Shown here piece after piece: positions 1 through 6,870 of a stretch of DNA of 40,278 nucleotides (positions are counted from its first letter, which is position 1; every line of letters begins with the position of its first letter). Made by a program: the position numbers and the translations under genes. Source of the DNA: a virus. Below the pieces are notes generated by a model. That model saw only the letters and a list, made by a program, of their open reading frames with translations. It did no database searches and was not told the DNA's origin. The DNA is taken from IMG/VR virus record IMGVR_UViG_3300030106_001471, positions 2,881-43,158 of that record; one strand, given 5' to 3'.

Positions 1-486
1 CTTCCGTGTAATTGGATAATGTTTTAATGATTCTTCCCAATCTGCTTTTGTGATAGTCCCAACCTCGTCATTGCAATTACCACAACTTGCATAACCAACA
101 TCAATCAATTCATCTACTTCCCACTCCCTAGTGAAAGTCTGACTAACCCATGCTTGAAACATTAATTGGTCAGAACCACAATCAGCACAGACTCTAATTG
201 GTCTAGTTATTATGTTATGTAAATTAACATCAAACTGATACATTCTATCCTCTAGTTCTGCATGTGAAAATTCGTACATATCTTTGTAACTACCTGTCAT
301 GTGTTCAAATCCATCACCTAGTTTACCAAGCACATTTTCACATTTATTATTTGCACACGCCATTCTGCCACCACCAATATAAACTTGGTCTACATTACAA
401 TAATCGCAAAACCATTCTTCTATTGGTTCGTATTCATCTAGCATATCCATACTAGGAACATATTTATCTAAATCCATATAAGTCAT
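1..486 (-). CDS. Zinc-ribbon protein of unknown function, 3' end missing
   Basis: The gene is open from an ATG at 486 to the window edge, giving at least 162 residues. The start has an AGAGGTGA ribosome-binding site four bases upstream and overlaps the stop of the preceding 40-residue gene (ATGA). Two pairs of CxxC-like knuckles are visible: CDYC with CANNKC near residues 25-40, and CADC with CGNC further on. This suggests two zinc-ribbon or rubredoxin-like folds separated by a hydrophilic linker. Acidic and aromatic residues are common and there is no membrane segment. It is the third gene of a coupled unit read from the candidate promoter near 1137-1165. I recognise no family. Zinc binding is inferred from the cysteine pattern, and a nucleic-acid or protein-binding role would be a guess. 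Confidence 0.75.
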   Translation of the reverse strand, partial: MTYMDLDKYVPSMDMLDEYEPIEEWFCDYCNVDQVYIGGGRMACANNKCENVLGKLGDGFEHMTGSYKDMYEFSHAELEDRMYQFDVNLHNIITRPIRVCADCGSDQLMFQAWVSQTFTREWEVDELIDVGYASCGNCNDEVGTITKADWEESLKHYPITRK

Positions 487-605
487 TTCGTCACCTCTAA
501 TCCTAAGTCTACTTTGTGTGTTTCTTGTAACCATTTTAAGAAATCCATTTCACCTAACTCAATAAGCTTGTCTTTCATTTCAAGTATTACATCTATTTCT
601 TTCAT
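483..605 (-). CDS. Small hypothetical protein, 40 aa
   Basis: This is a 40-residue gene starting MKEIDVILEM and ending in EVTK. It is supported by stop/start coupling on both sides: its ATG overlaps the stop of the upstream zinc-finger gene (ATGA) and its own stop overlaps the ATG of the next gene. An AGGTGA-type ribosome-binding site lies just upstream. The protein looks like one amphipathic helix with an acidic character and has no cysteines. Interestingly, its last residues (EVTK) and the ribosome-binding sequence that encodes them are repeated at the end of the upstream gene. Function unknown. Confidence 0.6.
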   Translation of the reverse strand: MKEIDVILEMKDKLIELGEMDFLKWLQETHKVDLGLEVTK

Positions 606-1081
606 TTTGTCACCTCTATTATTCTGTGTACTGCAACATGTTGCAAATTGTTTAAATCATTCATGAATATTTCTAAATCCGACCACACCATACCACCATG
701 TTCTGCATGATGAATAAAGTTTTTATTACTCAACTTTTTAATAGTATCTACATCAGTATCAATACTTTGAATGTATGCATATGGAATAGCGTAAATTCTT
801 TTTTCATGAGTATCTTCTCTTTTCATAAATCCACCGAACCAATCTTCATTAAGTGGTTTTTGATTTTCAACTGGAATGAACTCGTCCTCGTCCCAATCAC
901 CAAAGTCTTTTCTTGTTTCATTCAAGTCATTTATATTCATTTGCCCAACGTGAGTTTCTGAATACATACCACACTCTAAACATTCAAATTGTATAAATTG
1001 AAATGGTTTATGGTCTTGGTAAAAGTTTGTATCTGTACCCTGACAATTAGGGCAATCATCTGACCAACTATGTCCTGACAT
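602..1081 (-). CDS. CxxC zinc-finger protein of unknown function, 159 aa
   Basis: This is the first gene of the leftmost unit. It has an N-terminal zinc-ribbon-like pair, CPNC at residues 11-14 and CLEC at about 34-37, followed by an acidic, aromatic-rich body (GDWDEDEF, EDWFGGF) with no membrane segment. An AGAGGTGA ribosome-binding site lies before the ATG. About 50 bases upstream is a good sigma-70-type promoter (TTGACA, 17 bases, TACCAT), and a palindrome sits between promoter and gene. The stop overlaps the next start. The arrangement suggests a regulated, probably early, phage gene. No family is recognised, so the regulatory role is inference. Confidence 0.75.
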   Translation of the reverse strand: MSGHSWSDDCPNCQGTDTNFYQDHKPFQFIQFECLECGMYSETHVGQMNINDLNETRKDFGDWDEDEFIPVENQKPLNEDWFGGFMKREDTHEKRIYAIPYAYIQSIDTDVDTIKKLSNKNFIHHAEHGGMVWSDLEIFMNDLNNLQHVAVHRIIEVTK

Positions 1082-1108
1082 TTTTCACCTCTTTTTTATT
1101 GTTCTGTC

Positions 1109-1129
1109 ACATTAGTAAATCACCAATGT
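1109..1129. promoter_or_regulatory. Imperfect palindrome, possible operator
   Basis: The arms ACATTAGT (1109-1116) and ACCAATGT (1122-1129) are complementary at 7 of 8 positions around a 5-base spacer. The element lies immediately downstream of the predicted transcription start of the promoter at 1137-1165, where a dimeric repressor could block transcription. An RNA hairpin in the leader is the alternative. No matching repressor gene was recognised in the window. Confidence 0.35.
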
Positions 1130-1136
1130 AAAAACT

Positions 1137-1165
1137 ATGGTAGTTGAAGTTTAAGGGATTGTCAA
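1137..1165 (-). promoter_or_regulatory. Candidate sigma-70 promoter for the leftmost gene block
   Basis: On the minus strand a perfect -35 box TTGACA (1165-1160) is followed after exactly 17 bases by TACCAT (1142-1137), which matches TATAAT at four positions. It sits in an 88-base gap between two genes, and transcription would start about 50 bases before the ATG at 1081. Such gaps are rare in this window, which supports the call. Confidence 0.55.
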
Positions 1166-1169
1166 GCTT

Positions 1170-1352
1170 TTATTTTCTAGAAGGAAAATCTGTATTTTTT
1201 AACTCGGATAAAATGAGTTGTGTTTTTATGAAATCAGTTATCTCAATGATTTCTTCTTTTGTTAATGGAGTATCGTCCCCGTCTTTGAAATGATTTATTA
1301 AAGCCTCAACATGTTTTCGCCAATCATCAAAGAAATAAAGCTTTCTATTCAT
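1170..1352 (-). CDS. Small hypothetical protein, 60 aa
   Basis: This 60-residue protein starts MNRKLYFFDDW and appears helical and soluble, with mixed charge. Its ATG overlaps the stop of the preceding gene (ATGA), so translation is probably coupled, and it ends just before the candidate promoter at 1160-1165. It is the last gene of the unit that begins near 3097. No cysteine motif or membrane segment is visible and no family is recognised. Confidence 0.65.
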   Translation of the reverse strand: MNRKLYFFDDWRKHVEALINHFKDGDDTPLTKEEIIEITDFIKTQLILSELKNTDFPSRK

Positions 1353-1603
1353 TCCCTGTCTTCCTTAATTGCTTTCCTAATTATTGAAGTCCAAAATTGT
1401 CCGTCCTCTGTTTCCATGTATCCTATTCCCTCATTCTCCAGTCCGTTCCTAACTATTGCTTTACATAATTTAACATGACCATACTCAATCATGCCTTCCA
1501 TTAATTCTTCATTTATTGCGTCTTGATGAAGATGAGCGTCAAGTTTAGTGGTTCTATGGTATCGTCTGATACCTTCCATGTTTCTTTTATTCGGTGTCGG
1601 CAT
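1349..1603 (-). CDS. Small hypothetical protein, 84 aa
   Basis: This 84-residue protein has a basic, histidine-rich first third (RRYHRTTKLDAHLHQDA) and a helical remainder with several methionines. The start lies inside the last codons of the upstream gene, and the stop overlaps the following start (ATGA), so it is held in a coupled string. No clear ribosome-binding site precedes the ATG, which fits reinitiation after the upstream stop. No family is recognised. Confidence 0.65.
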   Translation of the reverse strand: MPTPNKRNMEGIRRYHRTTKLDAHLHQDAINEELMEGMIEYGHVKLCKAIVRNGLENEGIGYMETEDGQFWTSIIRKAIKEDRE

Positions 1604-2024
1604 TAGAGTTTTCCATTTCTTTCAATTCGTCCAACTCTATCTTTATTAGTTCCTGTACTTTACTATCTATCACTTGCATTAAAGAAGCGTTGAATTTCTT
1701 TTTGTCCATAGTAGGAGCATTGGTCTTCAACCCTATGTGAGCTTTTATCTCAGGGAGCGTTGGATTTCTTTGTATCCCTTCCCCGTCCTCGTCTTCCTTC
1801 TTTAGTAATGTGCTTCCGACAATCTCTAGTTTCTTTAATCTTTGATGAAATTCTTTGTGATTCTTATCGGTTAATTTATTTATGCCTACAGCTGCAGTTG
1901 CCATAACCACTCCCATAGACATTGGGTTTAGTTCCCCATTACTAATTAATAATTGTTCAGGTCTTTCAATCCCTGACTCTTCCATTTTTTCAAATACTGA
2001 ATTTAAATCCCAAGTTAACGCCAT
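1587..2024 (-). CDS. Hypothetical protein, 145 aa
   Basis: This is a 145-residue soluble protein with a TAGGAG-type ribosome-binding site before ATG 2024. The first 50 residues are neutral and methionine-rich (NPMSMGVVMATAAVGI). The rest is charged and probably helical, ending with an acidic tail. The stop lies 16 bases past the start of the next gene in another frame. I recognise no domain. Position in a string of tiny genes behind its own terminator and promoter suggests an accessory or early role rather than a structural one, but this is inference. Confidence 0.65.
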   Translation of the reverse strand: MALTWDLNSVFEKMEESGIERPEQLLISNGELNPMSMGVVMATAAVGINKLTDKNHKEFHQRLKKLEIVGSTLLKKEDEDGEGIQRNPTLPEIKAHIGLKTNAPTMDKKKFNASLMQVIDSKVQELIKIELDELKEMENSNADTE

Positions 2025-2033
2025 GTTATACTC

Positions 2034-2180
2034 CTATATCTTATCTTCCCAATTACCACTTACAATGTCAACCATCTTTCGTGTTAATTTTCTAATTGCT
2101 TTTGTTTCTAAATATATTTTCCAGTTTATCCACGCCAGGAATAGCGTAGCTAATCCGATTAATATCGCTAAAAGTTCCAA
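2034..2180 (-). CDS. Single-span small membrane protein, 48 aa
   Basis: This frame starts with TTG at 2180 and stops at 2034. The first 22 residues form one strongly hydrophobic segment (LELLAILIGLATLFLAW), followed by a basic, helical tail ending NWEDKI. It fills an otherwise empty gap between two genes. A GAGG sequence lies about 13 bases before the TTG, a rather long spacing, so the start is uncertain. Size and topology would fit a small holin-like or inner-membrane phage protein. No family is recognised. Confidence 0.5.
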   Translation of the reverse strand: MELLAILIGLATLFLAWINWKIYLETKAIRKLTRKMVDIVSGNWEDKI

Positions 2181-2182
2181 AC

Positions 2183-2710
2183 TTATTTATTTTCCTCGTC
2201 TAATTTAAGTTCTTTATTAAAATGTTCTAACAATTCATCAACATTTCTTATATTAAGTTTAAATTTAGGATTCTCCTTTTGGGGAATTTTTTTATCTATA
2301 TCCCATAAAAGTTTGTTGACTTGCTGTTCCATTTCTAAATCTTTCTGGAATAATGCTGAATAGATTTTTTTCTTTAAACTAAAGCCAACTAACTCTGAAC
2401 CAAATTTTGCCAAGCTATGACAAACCTCTCTTAAAATTAAAAGTTCAAACTCTTCCAAAAATAATTTATATTCTTTATTTCTATTCTCTAGGTCAGCCGT
2501 ATATAAAACTGCTTTACCCAATTTTTGAATCAACTCCATAGGAGCTGGCACTCCACCATTTGTAATAGGAGAGATGGGTCTTAGAGGTCTTATGTTGTGA
2601 GTTTCAGGGGATGTTTCAACCATCAGAGTTACAGAGTCATCTAAAAATAAAGCTTCATTTCTAGTGACTGAAATTACATATGGTCTGTCATCAGTTGTTG
2701 TTTCATACAT
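2183..2710 (-). CDS. Hypothetical protein, 175 aa
   Basis: This is a 175-residue protein with a beta-rich first 60 residues (RPYVISVTRNEALFLDD, SVTLMVE), then a proline-rich stretch and a long helical, highly charged C-terminal half. Its ATG overlaps the stop of the preceding small zinc protein. No cysteine knuckle or membrane segment is visible. A two-part fold with a helical tail is compatible with a DNA- or protein-binding accessory protein, but I recognise no family. Confidence 0.65.
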   Translation of the reverse strand: MYETTTDDRPYVISVTRNEALFLDDSVTLMVETSPETHNIRPLRPISPITNGGVPAPMELIQKLGKAVLYTADLENRNKEYKLFLEEFELLILREVCHSLAKFGSELVGFSLKKKIYSALFQKDLEMEQQVNKLLWDIDKKIPQKENPKFKLNIRNVDELLEHFNKELKLDEENK

Positions 2711-2858
2711 ATCGGCTTATTATCCTATCGCATTCCCCACACCGAAAATATAATTTCCGTTGAGGTTTTTCATATCTTTCTCCCACCACCATACTTCCAC
2801 AAGTTCTCTTAATAAAACGACATTTAAATTGTTTGAGCCATTTTAAAAATAACTTCAT
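2703..2858 (-). CDS. Small basic zinc-ribbon-like protein, 51 aa
   Basis: This 51-residue gene is found by reading the gap between two larger genes. It starts MKLFLKWLKQ and stops at 2703 inside the start of the next gene. It has four cysteines in two groups: one at residue 13 and one at 20 within a basic stretch, then CGEC near residues 40-43. A single zinc site is plausible. Basic residues (KQFKCRFIKRT) suggest nucleic-acid contact. The start is six bases after the upstream stop, favouring coupled translation. Confidence 0.5.
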   Translation of the reverse strand: MKLFLKWLKQFKCRFIKRTCGSMVVGERYEKPQRKLYFRCGECDRIISRYV

Positions 2859-2864
2859 AATCTA

Positions 2865-3011
2865 TTATACCATTTTATTTCTTAATTCTGCGATAAGTCG
2901 TTCTAGTTCATCAAGTCGTTCAAGAACTTGATTCAATTTAGTATCTCCGTCCTCAGCTAAGTCTTTCATTTGCTGACTCATTTGGACAATATACTCCATT
3001 ATATTGGACAT
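2865..3011 (-). CDS. Small coiled-coil protein, 48 aa
   Basis: I place the start at ATG 3011 (MSNIMEYIVQ), not at the longer frame's start at 3065. An AGGA site lies seven bases upstream, and the longer start would cover most of the preceding gene. The 48 residues form a clear heptad-patterned amphipathic helix (LNQVLERLDELERLIAEL), so it probably oligomerises as a coiled coil. It lies directly after a tiny membrane protein and overlaps the region of its stop. The pair could act together at the membrane; this is inference. Confidence 0.55.
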   Translation of the reverse strand: MSNIMEYIVQMSQQMKDLAEDGDTKLNQVLERLDELERLIAELRNKMV

Positions 3012-3019
3012 TTGTTTTC

Positions 3020-3097
3020 CTAACCATATCCACACATGGTTAATAACACACCAGTTATAAACCAAAATGCAGTGAATTTTGCGATATCATCTATCAT
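3020..3097 (-). CDS. Tiny membrane peptide, 25 aa
   Basis: The frame starts at ATG 3097 (MIDDIAKFTAF) and stops at 3020, giving 25 residues of which about 16 are hydrophobic (FWFITGVLLTM). It has an AAGAAGG ribosome-binding site and is the first start codon after the terminator/promoter pair at 3132-3181, which is the main support for its being real. Nothing more can be said of its function. Confidence 0.45.
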   Translation of the reverse strand: MIDDIAKFTAFWFITGVLLTMCGYG

Positions 3098-3131
3098 TAT
3101 ACACCTTCTTTTCTTTTGTTCTGTATTAAGT

Positions 3132-3160
3132 ATAATAACAGGCCCCATACAAAAAAGCAA
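3132..3160 (-). promoter_or_regulatory. Candidate promoter just after the terminator
   Basis: On the minus strand TTGCTT (3160-3155) is followed after 17 bases by TATTAT (3137-3132). The -10 box matches the consensus at five of six positions, the -35 box at three. It overlaps the T-tract of the upstream terminator and precedes the ATG at 3097 by about 30 bases, so one short segment would both end one unit and start the next. Confidence 0.4.
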
Positions 3161-3181
3161 ATCCCCCTGATTTTAGGGGGA
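3151..3181 (-). terminator. Rho-independent terminator
   Basis: On the minus strand the arms TCCCCCT and AGGGGGA (3181-3175 and 3168-3162) form a 7-base-pair G+C-rich stem with a 6-base loop, followed by a run of T residues (3156-3151). This is the only canonical terminator I saw. It lies directly after the last gene of the head module (stop at 3193), so it probably ends the late transcript. Confidence 0.85.
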
Positions 3182-3192
3182 CTTGCATTTCT

Positions 3193-3375
3193 CTATCCTA
3201 TGTTATTGTAGTCTTTGTACTGATGTACTATAACCGTTTCTGCTGGAATAGGTTTCTTAAATTTTTCTTTCAGCTTCTTTATTATTTCTTTCACTCTGTC
3301 TACTAAACCTCCGAAAGAGAGGTCATAAGCTAAAGACCATATAGTATAGTCTTGATTTTTGTTTTGAGTAGTCAA
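3193..3375 (-). CDS. Small hypothetical protein, 60 aa, TTG start
   Basis: This 60-residue protein is read from TTG 3375, with a perfect AGGAGG ribosome-binding site eight bases upstream; no better ATG exists. The middle is a basic amphipathic helix (VDRVKEIIKKLKEKFKKP), and the ends are polar. It is the last gene before the terminator at 3151-3181, closing the head module. No family is recognised. Confidence 0.65.
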   Translation of the reverse strand: MTTQNKNQDYTIWSLAYDLSFGGLVDRVKEIIKKLKEKFKKPIPAETVIVHQYKDYNNIG

Positions 3376-3417
3376 GGATAAATCCTCCTGTTTAGTTATT
3401 GTAAGTTCTGTGATTAG

Positions 3418-3552
3418 TTAGTTATCTTCGCCTTTGCAACAATCACCACCACAGCAGATGAAATCTTCTTCAAGTTCTTTACAAGTGTCGTCATTACACT
3501 CTTCTGAGTTTTCACATTCGTCTGGATTTTTACATTTGTCTGGGCTAATCAT
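3418..3552 (-). CDS. Cysteine-rich acidic miniprotein, 44 aa
   Basis: This 44-residue protein has eight cysteines and a very acidic composition. Spaced cysteines in the first half (KCKNPDECENSEECNDDTC) are followed by CCGGDCC near the C-terminus. Its ATG overlaps the stop of the preceding gene (TAATG). The pattern could chelate metal (zinc or an iron-sulphur cluster) or form disulphides outside the cell. Phage families with this pattern are not known to me, so it is reported as unknown. Confidence 0.6.
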   Translation of the reverse strand: MISPDKCKNPDECENSEECNDDTCKELEEDFICCGGDCCKGEDN

Positions 3553-3836
3553 TATTCTGATTCCTCCGACTCTTCCTCTTCCTCTTCCTCTTCTTCTACA
3601 ACTTCCTCAACCTCCTCTTCCCTTAATCCTAAGTTATTTTTATCTTTTTCACTTTCAAAGTCCCAACCACCAACTGAACCAAATGTTCCTTTTTCTTTAA
3701 TAAATAAATAAGCTGTATCATCTTTAAAAGCGATTCTAATTCCTTCACCCCACTTATCAATGATAAGCCATTCCTTTCCATGTTCAAGGGCAAAGTCATT
3801 AATTTTAGATATGTCATCTCCTGTTAGTACGGGCAT
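3552..3836 (-). CDS. Hypothetical protein with poly-glutamate tail, 94 aa
   Basis: A compact beta-rich domain of about 65 residues (KEWLIIDKWGEGIRIAF, DDTAYLFIKEK) is followed by a tail made almost only of glutamate, valine and serine. AAAGGAG precedes the ATG. Low-complexity acidic tails occur on phage proteins that mimic DNA or bind capsid or packaging proteins. It sits directly after the maturation protease, at the end of the head module, so a structural or assembly role is plausible. No family is recognised. Confidence 0.65.
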   Translation of the reverse strand: MPVLTGDDISKINDFALEHGKEWLIIDKWGEGIRIAFKDDTAYLFIKEKGTFGSVGGWDFESEKDKNNLGLREEEVEEVVEEEEEEEEESEESE

Positions 3837-3845
3837 AGTTCTCCT

Positions 3846-5543
3846 TTAGCCTCCTGTTCCCGTAAAATAAGGGTTGTCTGCAATTCCCGCAGCAATCTTT
3901 CCAGCTAGGCTTTTCCTACCTTCCTTACTAGTAGGTTTTTTTATCTTACTCCAAGGATGTCCATCAGGAACAGTATCATTTACAATGCCCCACGCTATAG
4001 CCCAAGCGTTATTGTTCGCTTTTTTCTGAAGCGTAGCTTTTGTCAGTTTTCGTAATTCACTCTCTTCCTCTTCATCAACTACTTTTTTACTATCTGAATC
4101 TAGCATTTTTTCTTTAAGTTCTTTTATCTTTTCCCTTAATAAACTAACTCTATGCAAGGATGCTGTGTCCTCTCCGTCTTTGTAATATACTAAGTCACTT
4201 TTATCTGGAACATTCATGTCCTCGTAACTTTGATTGTGTCCTGCTTTTTTTATAGCTTCTGCAATTTCATCTACTTTCTTTTCACCAGGACTTCCTTCCT
4301 TGAAGTTTTTATATCCCATCTTTTTTGCCTGTGCTGTTGCAACGGCATAAGGATTATCTACTTCTGCTTTTAATAATTTCTGAAGCCTTTCCAATGAAGA
4401 AACTTTACTTCTTTGAAACTCTGACTTCTTGCCAGGCTTTGTAAGTGCATCGTCTGAATGTCTGTTCCCTAAGTCCTGACCACCTTCATTTACATACCAA
4501 TATGGTTTAGGATGGTCTGGGTCATATTCCGATACAGGAGTGTACCTTCCATCTTCAGGTTCTAGTTCACCAGGAAATCCCATTTCATCTAATAATTGAT
4601 GATGTTGCTGTTCCCTTGATAATACATTTTGTAATGTTGCAAATCCCTTCCCTGATTTAAATGGGTCTTCTTGTTTCTTAACAAAGTTTACGAATGTATC
4701 TTTTAGACTTATGTCCCCATTCTTTTCCATCAATTGAATTTCAAAGCTAGGACCATCACAACCACAATCTTCGGGTTCTGATTTTTCTAAGTGTACTAAG
4801 CAACTTCCATCTACGCAGCTCTTGACTGCGGCGTGTTCAGATTTAATTAATTGGAAGCTTGCTTCTTGATTGACTCCTTTTTCACATACAGTAACTTCAG
4901 CTAGTTCCAAGTCATCTACTTGCATGTATTGACTCATTCCCTTTTGAATCTGTTGTGTCTTAGTTGCACTTCCTGCAATTGAGTAAGACCTTAGCTTACC
5001 TTCGTCAATCTGTTGTTCAACTCTCTTTGATATCTTTGTGTCAGCTCTTAATTCTGTTATGAAATAAAGACCTGTATCGTCTACACCACTTTTAAAAACT
5101 TGACCACTCTTACTGATGTACGCAGGTAAAGCCCATCCCACCTGCACATCAGAATGTAGAACCATGGCATTTCGAGTTCTAAAGTTTTCCATGTAGGCTT
5201 TGAAAGCTTTTCTTAAAGCGTCAGTTGTAATTAAATGTCCTTCCCTATCAACTACTTCGATAGATGCTGGACCTCCAAGAACCATTGGTTGGTTATCTAG
5301 ATTATCTAGACTCATCTTTTTAACGGCTTCAGAGTAAACTTTCTTATTTGGATATGCTCTAAATAAAGTTAATATCTCTGCTGGTGATGCTATCTCTGCT
5401 AAAAACAAACGTTTATACTCTTCCAAAGCTGGCTGGATGTCTTTTACTGTGACTCTTCCATCCACTGCTTTTTCAAGCATTGTTATGTTTTCGTCTTCCT
5501 GAGCTGTAATCAGCCAGTCTGTTTTAGCAGTTGTCATTACCAT
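3846..5543 (-). CDS. HK97-type prohead maturation protease with long C-terminal extension
   Basis: I use ATG 5543, directly after the upstream stop with AGGA before it, giving 565 residues; the longer frame's start at 5612 lies inside the upstream gene. Residues about 125-235 match the S78 prohead protease pattern: VLHSD (His130), a DDTGLYFITEL strand, LRSYSIAGSA (Ser188), and LELAEVTVCEKGVNQEA. His130 and Ser188 are the likely catalytic pair, with an acidic third residue not certain. The roughly 330 residues that follow are not part of the usual protease. They include a cysteine cluster (EDCGCDG), a coiled-coil stretch and two similar short motifs (NPYAVATAQAKK near 397, NNNAWAIAWGIVN near 510). 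This part may act as scaffold or as a virion protein released by cleavage (inference). The gene lies after the capsid gene; usually it lies before. Confidence 0.8.
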   Translation of the reverse strand: MVMTTAKTDWLITAQEDENITMLEKAVDGRVTVKDIQPALEEYKRLFLAEIASPAEILTLFRAYPNKKVYSEAVKKMSLDNLDNQPMVLGGPASIEVVDREGHLITTDALRKAFKAYMENFRTRNAMVLHSDVQVGWALPAYISKSGQVFKSGVDDTGLYFITELRADTKISKRVEQQIDEGKLRSYSIAGSATKTQQIQKGMSQYMQVDDLELAEVTVCEKGVNQEASFQLIKSEHAAVKSCVDGSCLVHLEKSEPEDCGCDGPSFEIQLMEKNGDISLKDTFVNFVKKQEDPFKSGKGFATLQNVLSREQQHHQLLDEMGFPGELEPEDGRYTPVSEYDPDHPKPYWYVNEGGQDLGNRHSDDALTKPGKKSEFQRSKVSSLERLQKLLKAEVDNPYAVATAQAKKMGYKNFKEGSPGEKKVDEIAEAIKKAGHNQSYEDMNVPDKSDLVYYKDGEDTASLHRVSLLREKIKELKEKMLDSDSKKVVDEEEESELRKLTKATLQKKANNNAWAIAWGIVNDTVPDGHPWSKIKKPTSKEGRKSLAGKIAAGIADNPYFTGTGG

Positions 5544-5547
5544 TTTA

Positions 5548-6588
5548 TTATCCTGTCGAGATAGCAGTTCCCATAACAATACCTTCGTAGGTTGTTGAGC
5601 TACCACTACCAATTACTGATACTTTTTTTCTAAAGTCAATTGGGTGACTTGATTCAAATGATTCACCTGCCGCCAATTTTAAACAATTAGTTGTAGCTTC
5701 TGCCTCTGCATCAAATGCAACGAACAGATTCTGTGAACCGTGTGTATTTTTAATTCTTATATGTCTGATTGATGAAATGGGTGCCATGTGTCTTGACTTA
5801 GATAAGTCGGTTGTGCCTTCCCATTCATATCCATTTCCACCTGCAAGGTTTCCATCAATGTAATCTACTTTAGTTGAGTTGTCTCTAAAGTCATATGATA
5901 ATGCATCCCACAACATATTAATATTGTGTTGAGTGTTTGAACAGAATTTAACTCTGTATGTCCGACTACTATTTCCGTCTGAGTCATAAGCTGGTATTGC
6001 GTATGCAACATCTAATCTTTGATAGTCAGTTGTTAAACTAACTGCTTCTGATGTTACTAATACAGTTCCACTTGAATCTGTAATCTGCATCACGGCATCC
6101 CCTGAAGCTGAAGCACCTCTAACGTGACCTGATGCCACTAAATACATTGAACCAGTTCCATTACCACTAATGTTTACTATGCTTCCTGTTGCTTCTGTTG
6201 TTACATAAAATCCTTCTTTGGCTGCAGAGTTAGCTGGGTTTGCTGTAAGTTCTGCTGAACCTAAAAGGGGTGCTCCTGTTGTTCTTGATATAGCTGACCC
6301 ATCTGCTGTAAATTCTGTTATAGTTGCGTTCTCTATTGATGGGTTTAAAATTCTATTTAGACCAGGACTACCTGATGTAGCTAGTTCCCAGTTTGATGTT
6401 GTGACTCCCCCCACGTCCAAGTTATAATATGGACCTGCGTATATTTTCACTGCATCTGCTGCTGACGTTCCTACCGAGCCACTAAGTGCAACGTACCTAT
6501 CAAAAGGCTGTACAGCAGTTCTAGTGCTAGGGTCGGACTGCCAAGTCCTCCAGTTCCTAGAGCTTGCAAAATCGTTTGTAAATGCCAT
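5548..6588 (-). CDS. Beta-sandwich structural protein (carbohydrate-binding-like), 346 aa
   Basis: This is a 346-residue protein rich in Gly, Ser, Thr and Ala, with no membrane segment, as in phage structural proteins. From residue 80 a jelly-roll of the carbohydrate-binding-module type is suggested by the start NRILNPSIENATI, repeated beta strands, and a final strand with NMLWDALSYDF. It is followed by VDYIDGNLAGGNGYEWEG, a motif I associate with phage tail and decoration proteins. AGGAG precedes the ATG. The position between capsid and protease genes suggests a head decoration or fibre protein. Fold assignment is by pattern only. Confidence 0.6.
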   Translation of the reverse strand: MAFTNDFASSRNWRTWQSDPSTRTAVQPFDRYVALSGSVGTSAADAVKIYAGPYYNLDVGGVTTSNWELATSGSPGLNRILNPSIENATITEFTADGSAISRTTGAPLLGSAELTANPANSAAKEGFYVTTEATGSIVNISGNGTGSMYLVASGHVRGASASGDAVMQITDSSGTVLVTSEAVSLTTDYQRLDVAYAIPAYDSDGNSSRTYRVKFCSNTQHNINMLWDALSYDFRDNSTKVDYIDGNLAGGNGYEWEGTTDLSKSRHMAPISSIRHIRIKNTHGSQNLFVAFDAEAEATTNCLKLAAGESFESSHPIDFRKKVSVIGSGSSTTYEGIVMGTAISTG

Positions 6589-6601
6589 GTGTTATATTCT
6601 C

Positions 6602-6865
6602 CTATTTATCTGTCCACATTAATATTCCTACGAAGCTGCCCAATACTGCAACCGTGTGAACAATTAATATTCCTGCTGTCATTAAGGCAGCTTTAGCTCC
6701 GTAGATTCTTGTTCGCCAGCTTTTTATTTCTTCTACTTCCTCATCTAACTTTTGGAGTCCCATCGTTAGGGACTCATTTAGATTCGTTTGACTTTCTATG
6801 TACCTATCTAGGCGTTCCATATATACAGCAAGCTGTACTTCTGTTTCAGTCTTAGTAGCTGGCAT
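6602..6865 (-). CDS. Holin-like membrane protein, 87 aa
   Basis: An N-terminal helical, coiled-coil region (ERLDRYIESQTNLNESL) leads through EEIKSWRTRIYG into one long hydrophobic segment of about 25 residues (AALMTAGILIVHTVAVLGSF). Small proteins of this layout occur next to structural genes in many phages and are often annotated as holins or inner-membrane proteins. No endolysin is adjacent, so the lysis role is uncertain. It lies five bases after the preceding gene. Confidence 0.5.
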   Translation of the reverse strand: MPATKTETEVQLAVYMERLDRYIESQTNLNESLTMGLQKLDEEVEEIKSWRTRIYGAKAALMTAGILIVHTVAVLGSFVGILMWTDK

Positions 6866-6870
6866 GAAAC

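Noticed and set aside
2034-2100. TTGACA on the minus strand near 2070 as a promoter
   Set aside because: It lies inside the small membrane-protein gene, and no -10 box is found at 16-18 bases.
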